Shown here in pieces: positions 13,822 to 21,606 of a stretch of 27,080 nt of DNA. The notes beneath the pieces were generated by a model. That model did not search any database and had not been told where the DNA came from. It saw only the letters and a list, made by a program, of their open reading frames with translations. The position numbers and the translations under genes are program-made. Source of the DNA: Actinomycetes bacterium (GTDB lineage Bacteria; Actinomycetota; Thermoleophilia; Solirubrobacterales; 70-9). The number at the start of each line of letters is the position of its first letter. The stretch's first letter is position 1. The stretch lies in the NCBI GenBank assembly GCA_023434465.1, contig JAEYSQ010000041.1:1-27080 (forward strand). The letters are read 5' to 3'.

Positions 13822-14631
13822 ATGAGCCTGCGCTGCGTCTACACCGATCTCGACGGCACCCTGCTGGGGGCGGGCGCTTCCCTCTTCACCGATGAGGAAG
13901 GCAACTTCTCGATGTCCCAGGCGCGGGCGCTGGAAGCCTGTTCGCGGGCCGGCGTGGAGGTCGTGATCATGTCCGGCCGCCGCCAGGTCCAGGTCCATGA
14001 GGATGCCCGGATCATCGGCCAGACCTCGTTCATTTTCGAAGCCGGCTCGGCCTTCTCCCTGGATCAGGAGATCACGATGATGACCGGTGAGTTCGAACAC
14101 GAGGAAGGCAAGACGGTGGTCGAGCAGATCAGCGAACGCGGCGTTCCGGAGCTGCTGATCGGGTCCTTCCCCGGGCGGCTCGAGTTCCATGAGCCCTGGC
14201 ACCTGAACCGCGAGATGTCGCACCTCTTCCGGGGAGACGTCGACCCGGCCGAGGCCAACGCACTGCTCGAGGAGAACGGTCACGGAGACCTCCGCCTGCT
14301 TGACAACGGGGCGATTCACCGCAGGATGGACGGGATCGAGCAGGCCCACTGCTACCACCTGGTCCCGAAAGGCGTTTCCAAGGCCCGCGCCGTAGCCGCC
14401 CACGCTCAGGCGAGGGGCTACGCGCTCGAGGAGACGATCGCGGTCGGCGACTCGCTGGAAGATCTTGAAGTCGCACCCTCGGTCGGGACATTCTTCGTGG
14501 TAGCCAACGGGCCCGAGAAGGACCCGGGTGTGCGGGAAGCGATGAAACTCTTCCCCAACGCGAAGGTCACCGAAGCCAGAAACGGGGCCGGTTTCTACGA
14601 AGCGGTGGTCACATCGCTCATGGGTGCCTGA
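13822..14631 (+). CDS. HAD phosphatase, MpgP/GpgP-like
   Basis: This is a HAD subclass IIB (Cof/MPGP) phosphatase of 269 residues. Motif I is DLDGTLL at 9-15 with D9 as nucleophile and D11 as acid-base. Motif II is SGRR at 51-54. The motif III Lys lies in PKGVSKARA (182-190), and motif IV is GDSLED at 209-214. A large C2-type cap spans about 85-180. Mannosyl- and glucosyl-3-phosphoglycerate phosphatases from Persephonella and Methanococcoides belong to this class. With the adjacent GT81 enzyme it should release free glucosylglycerate or mannosylglycerate, compatible solutes that can also prime methylglucose polysaccharides. The role is inferred from context; a general sugar phosphatase is the alternative. 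Confidence 0.83.
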   Translation: MSLRCVYTDLDGTLLGAGASLFTDEEGNFSMSQARALEACSRAGVEVVIMSGRRQVQVHEDARIIGQTSFIFEAGSAFSLDQEITMMTGEFEHEEGKTVVEQISERGVPELLIGSFPGRLEFHEPWHLNREMSHLFRGDVDPAEANALLEENGHGDLRLLDNGAIHRRMDGIEQAHCYHLVPKGVSKARAVAAHAQARGYALEETIAVGDSLEDLEVAPSVGTFFVVANGPEKDPGVREAMKLFPNAKVTEARNGAGFYEAVVTSLMGA

Positions 14632-14639
14632 CGTCAACA

Positions 14640-14657
14640 CCTAATCGGTCTTAGGAT
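14640..14657 (+). promoter_or_regulatory. Promoter and candidate operator of the DtxR-family gene
   Basis: TAGGAT (14652-14657) is a -10 with the ATG at 14664, 7 nt downstream, so the message should be leaderless. CTGACG (14628-14633) is a possible -35. An inverted repeat CCTAA-TCGGTC-TTAGG (14640-14655) covers the -10. TTAGG and CCTAA are the half-sites of DtxR/IdeR boxes, though here in the reverse order. Autoregulation by the gene product is a reasonable inference. Confidence 0.5.
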
Positions 14658-14663
14658 GACCCC

Positions 14664-15368
14664 ATGTCTGACGCGACGGTTGCCGAAGAGGAGTATCTCC
14701 AGACGATTTTCTGGCTGATGGAGGCCGGACTGCCGATCACCGGGGCCAACATCGCCAAGGCAATGCAGCTTTCACCCCCGACGGTCCACGAGATGATCAA
14801 GCGACTCGAGCGCGACGGCTACGTCACCCGGAGTGCCGACAAGATCCTCCACCTGACCGATGAAGGCCGGGTCGAAGCCGAGCAGATCACCCGTCGCCAC
14901 CGGATGATCGAACGCTTCCTTACCGACGTGCTCGGCATCCCCTGGGATGAGGTCCACGAGGAGGCCGAACGGCTTGAACACGCGATGTCCCCGGTGCTCG
15001 AGGAACGGATGCGGGCCGCGATCGGCGAGGCGAACACCTGCCCTCACGGCCACCCGATCGACGGGGTCCGCGAGGAGGGGGCGCCACTGGCCGATGTCGA
15101 CCTCGGCGCCAAGGTGGTCGTGCTCCGCTTCGAGAACGAAGCCGAGAGTCTCCTCCACTACCTGATGGACATCGGCCTGCACCCGGGCCTCAAAGGCGAA
15201 GTCACCGCCAAGGACGAGGAAATCGTCCTGATCGAGTCGGGCGATCGCAAGCATGAAGTGACCAGAACCGTGGCCGAAACGGTGACCGTCCGGGCCGATC
15301 CGGCGCCGCCTCCCCGCGCCGCCCTCCCAGACCAGCTGGTCCTCTCAGACGACAGATACGGCCGCTAA
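14664..15368 (+). CDS. DtxR/MntR-family metal-dependent transcription repressor
   Basis: The protein has the family's three parts. A winged helix at about 1-65 contains the recognition helix in SPPTVHEMIKRLERDGY. A metal-binding dimerisation domain spans 66-140. A C-terminal SH3-like FeoA domain follows at about 145-210. It aligns without gaps to what I recall of DtxR: ancillary site residues H79, E83 and H98 are kept, as are E105 and H106 of the primary site. However, M10 and C102 of DtxR are both Glu here (E10, E102). Carboxylates at these positions are the MntR arrangement, which favours manganese over iron. An inverted repeat over its own promoter suggests autoregulation. The target genes are not in this window. 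Confidence 0.88.
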   Translation: MSDATVAEEEYLQTIFWLMEAGLPITGANIAKAMQLSPPTVHEMIKRLERDGYVTRSADKILHLTDEGRVEAEQITRRHRMIERFLTDVLGIPWDEVHEEAERLEHAMSPVLEERMRAAIGEANTCPHGHPIDGVREEGAPLADVDLGAKVVVLRFENEAESLLHYLMDIGLHPGLKGEVTAKDEEIVLIESGDRKHEVTRTVAETVTVRADPAPPPRAALPDQLVLSDDRYGR

Positions 15369-15397
15369 CGCAGCTCAACTTCTCCGGTCTTCAGGAA

Positions 15398-15417
15398 GGC
15401 TCACCCGAAAGTGGGCC
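15398..15417. terminator. Hairpin between convergent genes
   Basis: GGCTCAC-CCGAAA-GTGGGCC forms a 7-bp stem with one wobble pair. It lies in the 72-bp gap between the regulator gene and the oppositely oriented aminotransferase. There is no long T-run on either side, so termination is likely but not certain. Confidence 0.5.
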
Positions 15418-15440
15418 CCAGAAGTAGCAGGCCGACGGGG

Positions 15441-16511
15441 CTACAGACAGTCGGCGATGCGGGAGATGCCTTCGTCCATCTGCTCCGGCGGGACCGAGGC
15501 GAAGGAGAAGCGGAGGCTCTGCTGGCCAGCGTCGAGCATGAAGTCGACGCCCGGGATGAAGGGGGCTCCGGCTTCCTTGGCCCTGGCGGCGATCTGGACC
15601 GTGTCACGGTCTTCGGCCAGGTCGGCCCAGAGAAAATAGCCTCCGCCCGGCAGGACGAAGGTGGCCTCCGGAATGTGTTTGCCGAGCGCCTCGACCAGGG
15701 CGTCGCGACGCTCCTGGAGAGCGACCTTCACCTTCGCGATGTTGTCATCGAGCACGCCGGACTGGCAGAGCTCGAGCACCAGCGAACCGGAAAGCATGTT
15801 CGGCGAGATGTAGTTCTCGTTGGCGATCTTCGCCAGGCGGGCGATCTCGTGATCGGGCCCGGCCAGGTAGCCGACCCGGACGCCCGGGCTGACCGTCTTC
15901 GAGAACGAGGAGGCGTGGATCACCTTGTCGCTTTCGTCGATCGAAAGCATGGTCGGGGGCGGATCTTCGCCGAATGGCAGCTCCCGGTAGGGGTCATCCT
16001 CGAAGATCACGAAGTTATGCTCGGCGGCTAGCGCGACCAGGCGGCGCCGCTTCTCCTCGGAGAGGGTGCAGCCGGCCGGGTTGTGGAAGTTGGGAATGAT
16101 GTGGGCGAGCTTGATCGGACCCAGTTCCAGGGCTTTCTCGACCGCATCGACGTCGATCCCGTCCGCTTCGAGCGCCACCGGCACGAACTCGACCCCGATC
16201 TGTTCGAGCAGCAGCAGGGTGCGGTCATAGCTTGGTTGTTCGACGATCACCCGGTCACCCGGCGAAAGCAGATCACGGAACAGCATCGCTCCGGCTTCCA
16301 GGGAACCGTTGGTGGTCATCACCTGTTCGGCTGCGATGCCATGACGATCGGCGATCCAGGCGCAGAGGCCCGGGTGACCGATACCGACCCCGTAGGAGAG
16401 CGCCTTCTGCCAGTCATCTTCGAGCGCTTTCGCGACCGCAGCACGGACCGCCTCGACCGGAATCAGGTCGGGACTCGGGGCACCTCGGGCAAAGCTGATC
16501 GTGTCTGGCAT
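15441..16511 (-). CDS. PLP-dependent aminotransferase, class I (2-aminoadipate/MocR-like)
   Basis: This fold-type I aminotransferase most resembles the stand-alone enzymes of the LysN/MocR-domain group. Visible features are LSYGVGIGHPGLCAWIA (38-54), TNGSLEAGAMLF (67-78), the cofactor-stacking Y95 in EQPSYDRT, PNFHNPAG (140-147) with N144, EDDPYRELPF (171-180) with D173 for the pyridine nitrogen, the Schiff-base K205 in SSFSKTVSPGVRVGYL, and a C-terminal LRFSFA motif that should hold the carboxylate-binding Arg. There is no N-terminal GntR domain, so it is an enzyme and not a regulator. Its promoter sits against the end of the upstream gene. The substrate cannot be told; 2-aminoadipate, aromatic or branched amino acids are all possible. 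Confidence 0.88.
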   Translation of the reverse strand: MPDTISFARGAPSPDLIPVEAVRAAVAKALEDDWQKALSYGVGIGHPGLCAWIADRHGIAAEQVMTTNGSLEAGAMLFRDLLSPGDRVIVEQPSYDRTLLLLEQIGVEFVPVALEADGIDVDAVEKALELGPIKLAHIIPNFHNPAGCTLSEEKRRRLVALAAEHNFVIFEDDPYRELPFGEDPPPTMLSIDESDKVIHASSFSKTVSPGVRVGYLAGPDHEIARLAKIANENYISPNMLSGSLVLELCQSGVLDDNIAKVKVALQERRDALVEALGKHIPEATFVLPGGGYFLWADLAEDRDTVQIAARAKEAGAPFIPGVDFMLDAGQQSLRFSFASVPPEQMDEGISRIADCL

Positions 16512-16567
16512 TCGAATCCTCGGTCTGCCTCGCGAGGGCAGTAGCTCGGGCTTTTCAGGGACGGGCG

Positions 16568-16573
16568 ATCATA
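16568..16573 (-). promoter_or_regulatory. -10 of the aminotransferase gene
   Basis: On the minus strand TATGAT (five of six) lies about 57 nt upstream of the ATG at 16511 and just outside the stop of the preceding gene (16584). The leader of about 50 nt contains CGAGGA 6 nt before the ATG as ribosome site. No good -35 is seen. Confidence 0.45.
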
Positions 16574-16583
16574 GCGGGGGAGA

Positions 16584-18638
16584 TCAGTTCCCCGCACGAC
16601 CCGAGCCGGGAATCGCGTAGACCGAGACCTCGTTGGGTCCGTCGACGAACGCGGTGCCGGGAACCACGACGCCGGTTGACGTCACTCCGTCACTTTGCCA
16701 GACGGGAGCGATCGCGACGATCGTTCCGTTCAGGGCAATCGCAACGCGATTCGGTGGCGGGCTGCCGGTGCCGGTGAGCGTGCCCTGGACCCAGGCCGGC
16801 ACTTCGCCGCTCGCGGTGTCGACATCCTCGAAGAGTTCCGGGGAGGCGCTCTCGAAGCCGAGTCGCTTCAGCCCGGCAGGTTTCTTGCCGAGCAGGTTTT
16901 GGTTGCCTCCGACCGCGTAAAGCGAGCCGGAAAAGAGGCGATTCCGGTAGTCGAGGGCGTTCTCGTAGGCGGCATCCAGCAGCTCGCTGTCCATGGTGAA
17001 CGGCCCGTAGAACCCCCGGCCCTCGACTTGGTCCCGGTCCGGGAGCCTGGTCAGGGAGTTCAGATCACGTCCAGTCGCCTTCTCGCCCGGTTTCAGGCCG
17101 AGAGTGCCAAGCACGGTCGGAGCGATGTCCCGGGAATCGACCGGGCCATTGACGACGCGGGCTCGGGTCTGGCCGGGCTGCTTGATCAGCAACGGGACCG
17201 GCAGGATCCAGCCGGGGTTGAAGATGTTGACCAGTCGCCTGCTGCCCCCACTCTCGAAGGCGGCCCCGTGGTCGGCGGTGACCACGAAAAGCGACTCCTC
17301 CCAGATCCCGAGTTCCTTCATCCGGTCGGTCACCCGTTTCAGTTGCTGGTCCGCATAGGCCAGCTGCAACATCATCATCTGCATGTCGCGGTTGTTCTCC
17401 CCAACCGAAGGAGGTGAACCCAGCAGGGTGTCGGCTGCATCCCGAAGGTTCTGGTAGGTCGTTCCGTCGGGCTGGAACATCCACCGGATGTGGGGCAAGG
17501 CGATGTGCAGCACACTGATCGAGCGGTCCGAACCGGGCATTCCGTCGACGAAGTCAGAGATCGCGGCCGGCCGGTCATCCTCGTACTCGTTGTAGGGATC
17601 GTCGAAGGGCTTGGTCAGGCCCCGGACCAGCATTTCCCGCCAGTAACCGGGGTTTAGAGTGAAACCCGGGTCGGCCCGCTCCGTCGCCCGTCCGAGCACT
17701 CCGCTGAGCCGGGTCGCGAGATCGTACGAGCGGTCACAGAAGTCGGTGACCGGTTCGTAGGCATGGGTTTCGTAGCCGGCATCCCGCAGGATCGCGCACA
17801 GGTTGTCGGGATACTCGTTCCCCCCGGGCGGTGGAGCTTTGGTGGCGTCCCCGTCAGGCGGGTCCTGACCGGTCAGGATCGAGGGGACGGCAAAGACCGT
17901 CTGGTCACCCACCGCCTTGGCATCGGGGTACCAGGTCGAGGTTCCGGCGATCTCGCCGAAGGTGGGGAAGTGTTTGCGGTCGATCTTCCCCTGCCGGTTC
18001 TCGAGCGCGGCCAGCGGCAACTCGTCGAAGATCACCATGACGACCGGGGTCTCGCTGTCGGTCGATTGGCCACCGGAACCGGATTCATGGGGTCCAAGCG
18101 TGCTCCAGATCGGGTAACTGGCGGCGAACGAGACGATCACCACGACGGTCGCGAGGCTGAACATCAGCACGAAGTTCCGGATCAGCTCGAAGCGGTAGAG
18201 CAGCCACGCGAACCCGAAGGCGAAAAGCACCGGAAGCAGGTTGCGAAGTTCCCCGGTGTGTCCGTGATCAGTCATCCAGTCCCAGATCACGATCGAGAGC
18301 AGGGTGCCGACCGCCAGACCGTGGAAGACCAGTCGCACCCTTTCGCTAGCCAACCGGCGCAAAAGGAGCTCGAAGAGTGCGATCAGGAGCGGACCGGCCA
18401 GCGAAAGCAGGAAGATGAGAAGCAGCACGTCGAACCGGCGCAGACCATAGGAAGTCAGCGCCTCGGGCCCGGAAGCGATCGAGACGTAGAGCGGATGGGC
18501 GATCCCCACCGCCCAGGCTCCGGCCAGTTCGGCCCAGATCCGGACCCACCCCGCCGGCTTCGCCGGGCTTGAGGCACCGGAATCGGCGGGTGCCTCACCG
18601 GCTTTCACCGGGGTCTCGTTTTCCGGGGAACGACTCAA
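16584..18638 (-). CDS. Membrane protein with sulfatase/LTA-synthase-like outer domain
   Basis: After about 30 polar residues there are five hydrophobic segments (about 35-55, 70-95, 102-120, 131-150 and 155-178). A large extracellular domain of the alkaline-phosphatase/sulfatase superfamily follows. Metal and active-site elements are VIFDELPL (203-209, Asp205), a likely nucleophile Thr247 in GDQTVFAVPSILTG, H383 in LPHIRWMF, and TADHGAAFE (454-462). There is no CxPSR formylglycine motif, so it is not a classical sulfatase. A Thr nucleophile before VPxxLTG is seen in phosphoglycerol and phosphoethanolamine transferases, so an envelope-polymer modifying transferase is likely. The TTG start lies 34 nt downstream of the sucD stop. 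A GTG 11 codons in is an alternative start. Confidence 0.8.
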   Translation of the reverse strand: MSRSPENETPVKAGEAPADSGASSPAKPAGWVRIWAELAGAWAVGIAHPLYVSIASGPEALTSYGLRRFDVLLLIFLLSLAGPLLIALFELLLRRLASERVRLVFHGLAVGTLLSIVIWDWMTDHGHTGELRNLLPVLFAFGFAWLLYRFELIRNFVLMFSLATVVVIVSFAASYPIWSTLGPHESGSGGQSTDSETPVVMVIFDELPLAALENRQGKIDRKHFPTFGEIAGTSTWYPDAKAVGDQTVFAVPSILTGQDPPDGDATKAPPPGGNEYPDNLCAILRDAGYETHAYEPVTDFCDRSYDLATRLSGVLGRATERADPGFTLNPGYWREMLVRGLTKPFDDPYNEYEDDRPAAISDFVDGMPGSDRSISVLHIALPHIRWMFQPDGTTYQNLRDAADTLLGSPPSVGENNRDMQMMMLQLAYADQQLKRVTDRMKELGIWEESLFVVTADHGAAFESGGSRRLVNIFNPGWILPVPLLIKQPGQTRARVVNGPVDSRDIAPTVLGTLGLKPGEKATGRDLNSLTRLPDRDQVEGRGFYGPFTMDSELLDAAYENALDYRNRLFSGSLYAVGGNQNLLGKKPAGLKRLGFESASPELFEDVDTASGEVPAWVQGTLTGTGSPPPNRVAIALNGTIVAIAPVWQSDGVTSTGVVVPGTAFVDGPNEVSVYAIPGSGRAGN

Positions 18639-18672
18639 TGTACTTTGCGGCTCACCGGCCGCAGCGGTATGC

Positions 18673-19548
18673 CTAGAGCGAGCGCAGGGTCTCGACCGCG
18701 ATCTGCGCGGCCTCGGTCGGACTCTCCCCGACCCTCACACCCTTGGCTTCGAGTGCCTCCTGCTTGGCCTTTGCGGTTCCGGATGATCCGGAGATGATCG
18801 CACCGGCGTGGCCCATCTGCTTGCCCGGAGGCGCCGTGAACCCGGCGATGTAGGCGACCACGGGCTTCGAGATCTCGGCCGCGATGAACTCGGCGGCGCG
18901 TTCCTCGGCGTCGCCGCCGATCTCGCCGACCATCACGATCATGGCGGGCTCGGAGTCGTTCTCGAAGAGGGTGAGTATGTCGATGAAGTCGGAGCCGACG
19001 ATCGGATCGCCGCCGATCCCGACGATGGTCGAGTTGCCTTCACCGGCCTGCTTCAGTTCATTGCCGATCTGGTAAGTCAGGGTGCCGGACTTCGAGACGA
19101 CGCCGATCCTGCCCTGGTCGAAGAACTGGGCGGGGATGATCCCCACGTTGGCCTTGCCGGGGGAGAGCACGCCCGGGCAGTTCGGACCGATCAGGCGAAC
19201 TCCCGCTTCGCGGGCCTTCCAGTAGGTCGCCATCATGTCCATCACCGGGATGCCCTCGGTGATTGCGATCACCGTTTCCACACCCGAGTCGATCGCCTCG
19301 TTGATCGAGGCGGCGGCGAACTTCGCCGGGACGAAGATCATCGACGTGTTGGCGCCGGCCTCCTCGACCGACTCCTTGATCGTGTTGAAAACCGGGGTTC
19401 CTTCCACGTCCTGACCGCCCTTGCCGGGGGTTACACCGGCGACCAGCTTGGTGCCGTAGTCGCGGTTTCGCAGGCCGTGGAAGCTGCCTTCGCGGCCGGT
19501 CAGGCCGGAGACGACCAGCTTCGTGTCGTTGTCAATGATGATGCTCAT
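18673..19548 (-). CDS. sucD: Succinyl-CoA synthetase, alpha subunit
   Basis: This subunit binds CoA and carries the phosphohistidine of the TCA-cycle enzyme that interconverts succinyl-CoA and succinate with NTP formation. It has the Rossmann start LVVSGLTGREGSFH (11-24), VAGVTPGKGGQ (37-46), GPNCPGVLSP (121-130), SKSGTLTYQ (152-160) and the active-site H247 in GKQMGHAGAIISG. The length of 291 is normal. The ATG follows the sucC stop by 6 nt, and that stop lies within the GAGG ribosome site. No fusion or missing residue is seen. Confidence 0.97.
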   Translation of the reverse strand: MSIIIDNDTKLVVSGLTGREGSFHGLRNRDYGTKLVAGVTPGKGGQDVEGTPVFNTIKESVEEAGANTSMIFVPAKFAAASINEAIDSGVETVIAITEGIPVMDMMATYWKAREAGVRLIGPNCPGVLSPGKANVGIIPAQFFDQGRIGVVSKSGTLTYQIGNELKQAGEGNSTIVGIGGDPIVGSDFIDILTLFENDSEPAMIVMVGEIGGDAEERAAEFIAAEISKPVVAYIAGFTAPPGKQMGHAGAIISGSSGTAKAKQEALEAKGVRVGESPTEAAQIAVETLRSL

Positions 19549-19554
19549 CGGTCC

Positions 19555-20715
19555 TCAGTTCCCGGCCAGCTCGACGACCTTGCGGGCGGCGCCGAGCATG
19601 GTGGCTTCGTGGTGCAGATTGTCGAGTCCGGCCCCGGCCAGCAGGGCCAGGCCCTCCTCGGAGTTGGTCCCGTCGAGACGGACCACGAGGGGCAACTCGA
19701 GGCCGATCTTTTCGGTGGCTTCGATGATGCCGCGAGCGACTTCGTCACCCCGGGTGATGCCGCCGAAGATGTTGAAGAGGATCGCCGAAACCTCGGGGTT
19801 CGAGGTGATCACTTCAAGTGCGTCGATGATCGCCTCGGCCTTCGAACCACCGCCGGCGTCGAGGAAGTTGGCGGGGCGGCCGCCGGCCTGGGCGACGACG
19901 TCGAGAGTGCTCATGCAGAGTCCGGCACCGTTGCCGAGGATGCCGATGTTGCCGTCGAGCGAGACGTAGGTGAGGCCCCGCTCCTTGGCCATCGCTTCCT
20001 GCGGATCCTGGTCGGCGGTTTCGGGGAGCTCCTCCAGTTCCGGGTGGCGGAAAAGCGCGTTGCCGTCGATCGTCACCTTGGCGTCAAGCAGGATCACTTC
20101 GCCGTCGGCGTTGACGATCAGCGGGTTGACTTCGATCAGCGTCGCATCCTCCGCCTGGGCCACCTCGACCAGCTTGACCAGCACGTCGGCGACCTGACCG
20201 ACCACCTCTTCCGGGATCTTCGCCTGATCGACGATCTGCTTCGCCTCCTCGGCGTCGAGTCCGGCCAGCGGGTCGACATGCCGCTTGACCAGTGCGTCCG
20301 GGTCGGAGGCGGCGATCGCCTCGACATCCATGCCACCCATGCGGGAGAGCATGACCATCAGCTTCTTGGCCGACCGGTCGAGGATGACCGACGCGTAAAA
20401 CTCGGACTCGATCTCCGAACCGGCCTCGACCCAGAGTTCGTGGACCTTGAAGGGTCCCTCGCCATGCGGTCCGACGATGTCCATGCCGATGATTTCACCG
20501 GCGTACTCGTGTGCCTCGACGTTGTCCTTCGCGATCTTGATGCCGCCGGCTTTACCGCGGCCGCCGATCAGGACCTGGGCCTTGACGGCGACGGGGTACC
20601 CGAGAGTTTCAGAAGCGTCTACTGCGGCGTCAGCGGTTGAGGCGTGAACGCCTTTGGGGACTGGCAGCCCATGGCGGGCGAACAGTTCTTTTCCCTGATA
20701 TTCGAGGAGATCCAT
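19555..20715 (-). CDS. sucC: Succinyl-CoA synthetase, beta subunit
   Basis: This is the ATP-grasp nucleotide-binding subunit that pairs with SucD. The N-terminus MDLLEYQGKELFARHGLPVP is typical, followed by VAVKAQVLIGGRGKAGG (43-59), the metal-binding segment EVNPLIVNADGEVILLDAK, and the C-terminal CoA-ligase module with LDAGGGSKAEAI, NIFGGITRGDEVA and RLDGTN. At 386 residues it is standard. It is the first gene of the minus-strand unit and divides a 95-bp divergent promoter region with the HAD gene. Nucleotide preference (ATP or GTP) cannot be assigned by eye. Confidence 0.97.
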   Translation of the reverse strand: MDLLEYQGKELFARHGLPVPKGVHASTADAAVDASETLGYPVAVKAQVLIGGRGKAGGIKIAKDNVEAHEYAGEIIGMDIVGPHGEGPFKVHELWVEAGSEIESEFYASVILDRSAKKLMVMLSRMGGMDVEAIAASDPDALVKRHVDPLAGLDAEEAKQIVDQAKIPEEVVGQVADVLVKLVEVAQAEDATLIEVNPLIVNADGEVILLDAKVTIDGNALFRHPELEELPETADQDPQEAMAKERGLTYVSLDGNIGILGNGAGLCMSTLDVVAQAGGRPANFLDAGGGSKAEAIIDALEVITSNPEVSAILFNIFGGITRGDEVARGIIEATEKIGLELPLVVRLDGTNSEEGLALLAGAGLDNLHHEATMLGAARKVVELAGN

Positions 20716-20782
20716 GACCTTTTCGGAGTTAGGTGGTTAACGGCTCCGGAGGCGCGGGCGACCACGTCGAAGCCGACGACGG

Positions 20783-20799
20783 ACTCTATTCGACATAAT
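20783..20799. promoter_or_regulatory. Divergent promoter region between sucC and the HAD gene
   Basis: On the plus strand CATAAT (20794-20799, five of six) stands 11 nt before the ATG at 20811, giving a leader of about 4 nt. On the minus strand TAGAGT (20783-20788) is a weaker candidate -10 for sucC, with a leader of about 60 nt. No clear -35 boxes are seen. Confidence 0.4.
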
Positions 20800-20810
20800 G
20801 CTTTCCCCGC

Positions 20811-21497
20811 ATGCCGCTGCCATCACTGAAGAACATCGAGTGGGTAACCACTGACTGCTACGGAGACCTGATCGATTGGGAGAAGGGCATCTCCGAGGCT
20901 TGCTCCAAAGAGGCAGCCAAGGATGGTTTCAGCTTCGACAACGACGCTTTCATGGAGCGGTTCTTCGAAGTTCAGGCCGAAATCATGGCCGGCTCTTACG
21001 AACTCTACGCCGAGGTCCTGCGCCGCACGATCATCAAGGTGGCCGGTGAGATCGGCTGGGAAGTCGAGCCCTCCCGGGCCCAGTTCCTGCCCGACAGCGT
21101 CGCCTACTGGACGCCTTTCCGCGAAGCGAACGCGGCGATGGACCGGCTCGCCAAGAAGTACAACATCGGGATCATCAGCAACATCGACGACAAGATGCTC
21201 GGCATCTCCCGTCGACACCTGCGCACCGACCTCGACCTGGTGGTCACCGCGCAGCAGGTCCGCAGCTACAAGCCGGATGACACGCACTTCAAGGAGTGCG
21301 CCCGCCGCATCGGCGGCAAGAAGGGCTGGCTGCACATCGGTTCGAACTACGACACCGACGTCGCTCCGCTCCTGAAGATGAAGGTCCCGGTGATCTGGGT
21401 CAACCGGCACGGTGAGAAGCTGGCCGGTCGCAAAAAGCCCTCGCTGGAGGTCAAGACCTTCCGCGACGCTGTGAAGAAACTGGGCGCCGGGGGCTGA
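20811..21497 (+). CDS. HAD-superfamily hydrolase, haloacid dehalogenase type II-like
   Basis: The sequence follows the L-2-haloacid dehalogenase subgroup. Motif I is TTDCYGDLIDWEKGI (13-27) with nucleophile D15, motif II is IISNID (121-126), the motif III Lys is in SYKPDD (K154), and motif IV is IGSNYDTDV (176-184). Characterised enzymes read DxYGT in motif I, and the Thr helps position the substrate. Here that residue is Asp (D19), a notable change that may alter substrate or activity. The small helical cap between 30 and 110 is of the expected size. The protein may be a phosphatase or an intermediate-clearing hydrolase rather than a dehalogenase. It is a single gene, divergent from sucC. 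Confidence 0.85.
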   Translation: MPLPSLKNIEWVTTDCYGDLIDWEKGISEACSKEAAKDGFSFDNDAFMERFFEVQAEIMAGSYELYAEVLRRTIIKVAGEIGWEVEPSRAQFLPDSVAYWTPFREANAAMDRLAKKYNIGIISNIDDKMLGISRRHLRTDLDLVVTAQQVRSYKPDDTHFKECARRIGGKKGWLHIGSNYDTDVAPLLKMKVPVIWVNRHGEKLAGRKKPSLEVKTFRDAVKKLGAGG

Positions 21498-21513
21498 CGC
21501 CTCATCCGGCGCC
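21483..21513 (+). terminator. Inverted repeat across the HAD stop codon
   Basis: GGCGCCGG (21483-21490) and CCGGCGCC (21506-21513) form an 8-bp stem with the TGA in the loop, followed by GTCGTTCTCC. It is a plausible weak terminator without a T-tract. Confidence 0.4.
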
Positions 21514-21606
21514 GTCGTTCTCCCGGTTTCGCGAAGTCCTGCCGCTCCTTTCTCCCCGCGCGCTTGTTAGCAGGAGAGTTGTCCCCAACCCCTCGGTATT
21601 CACCTC

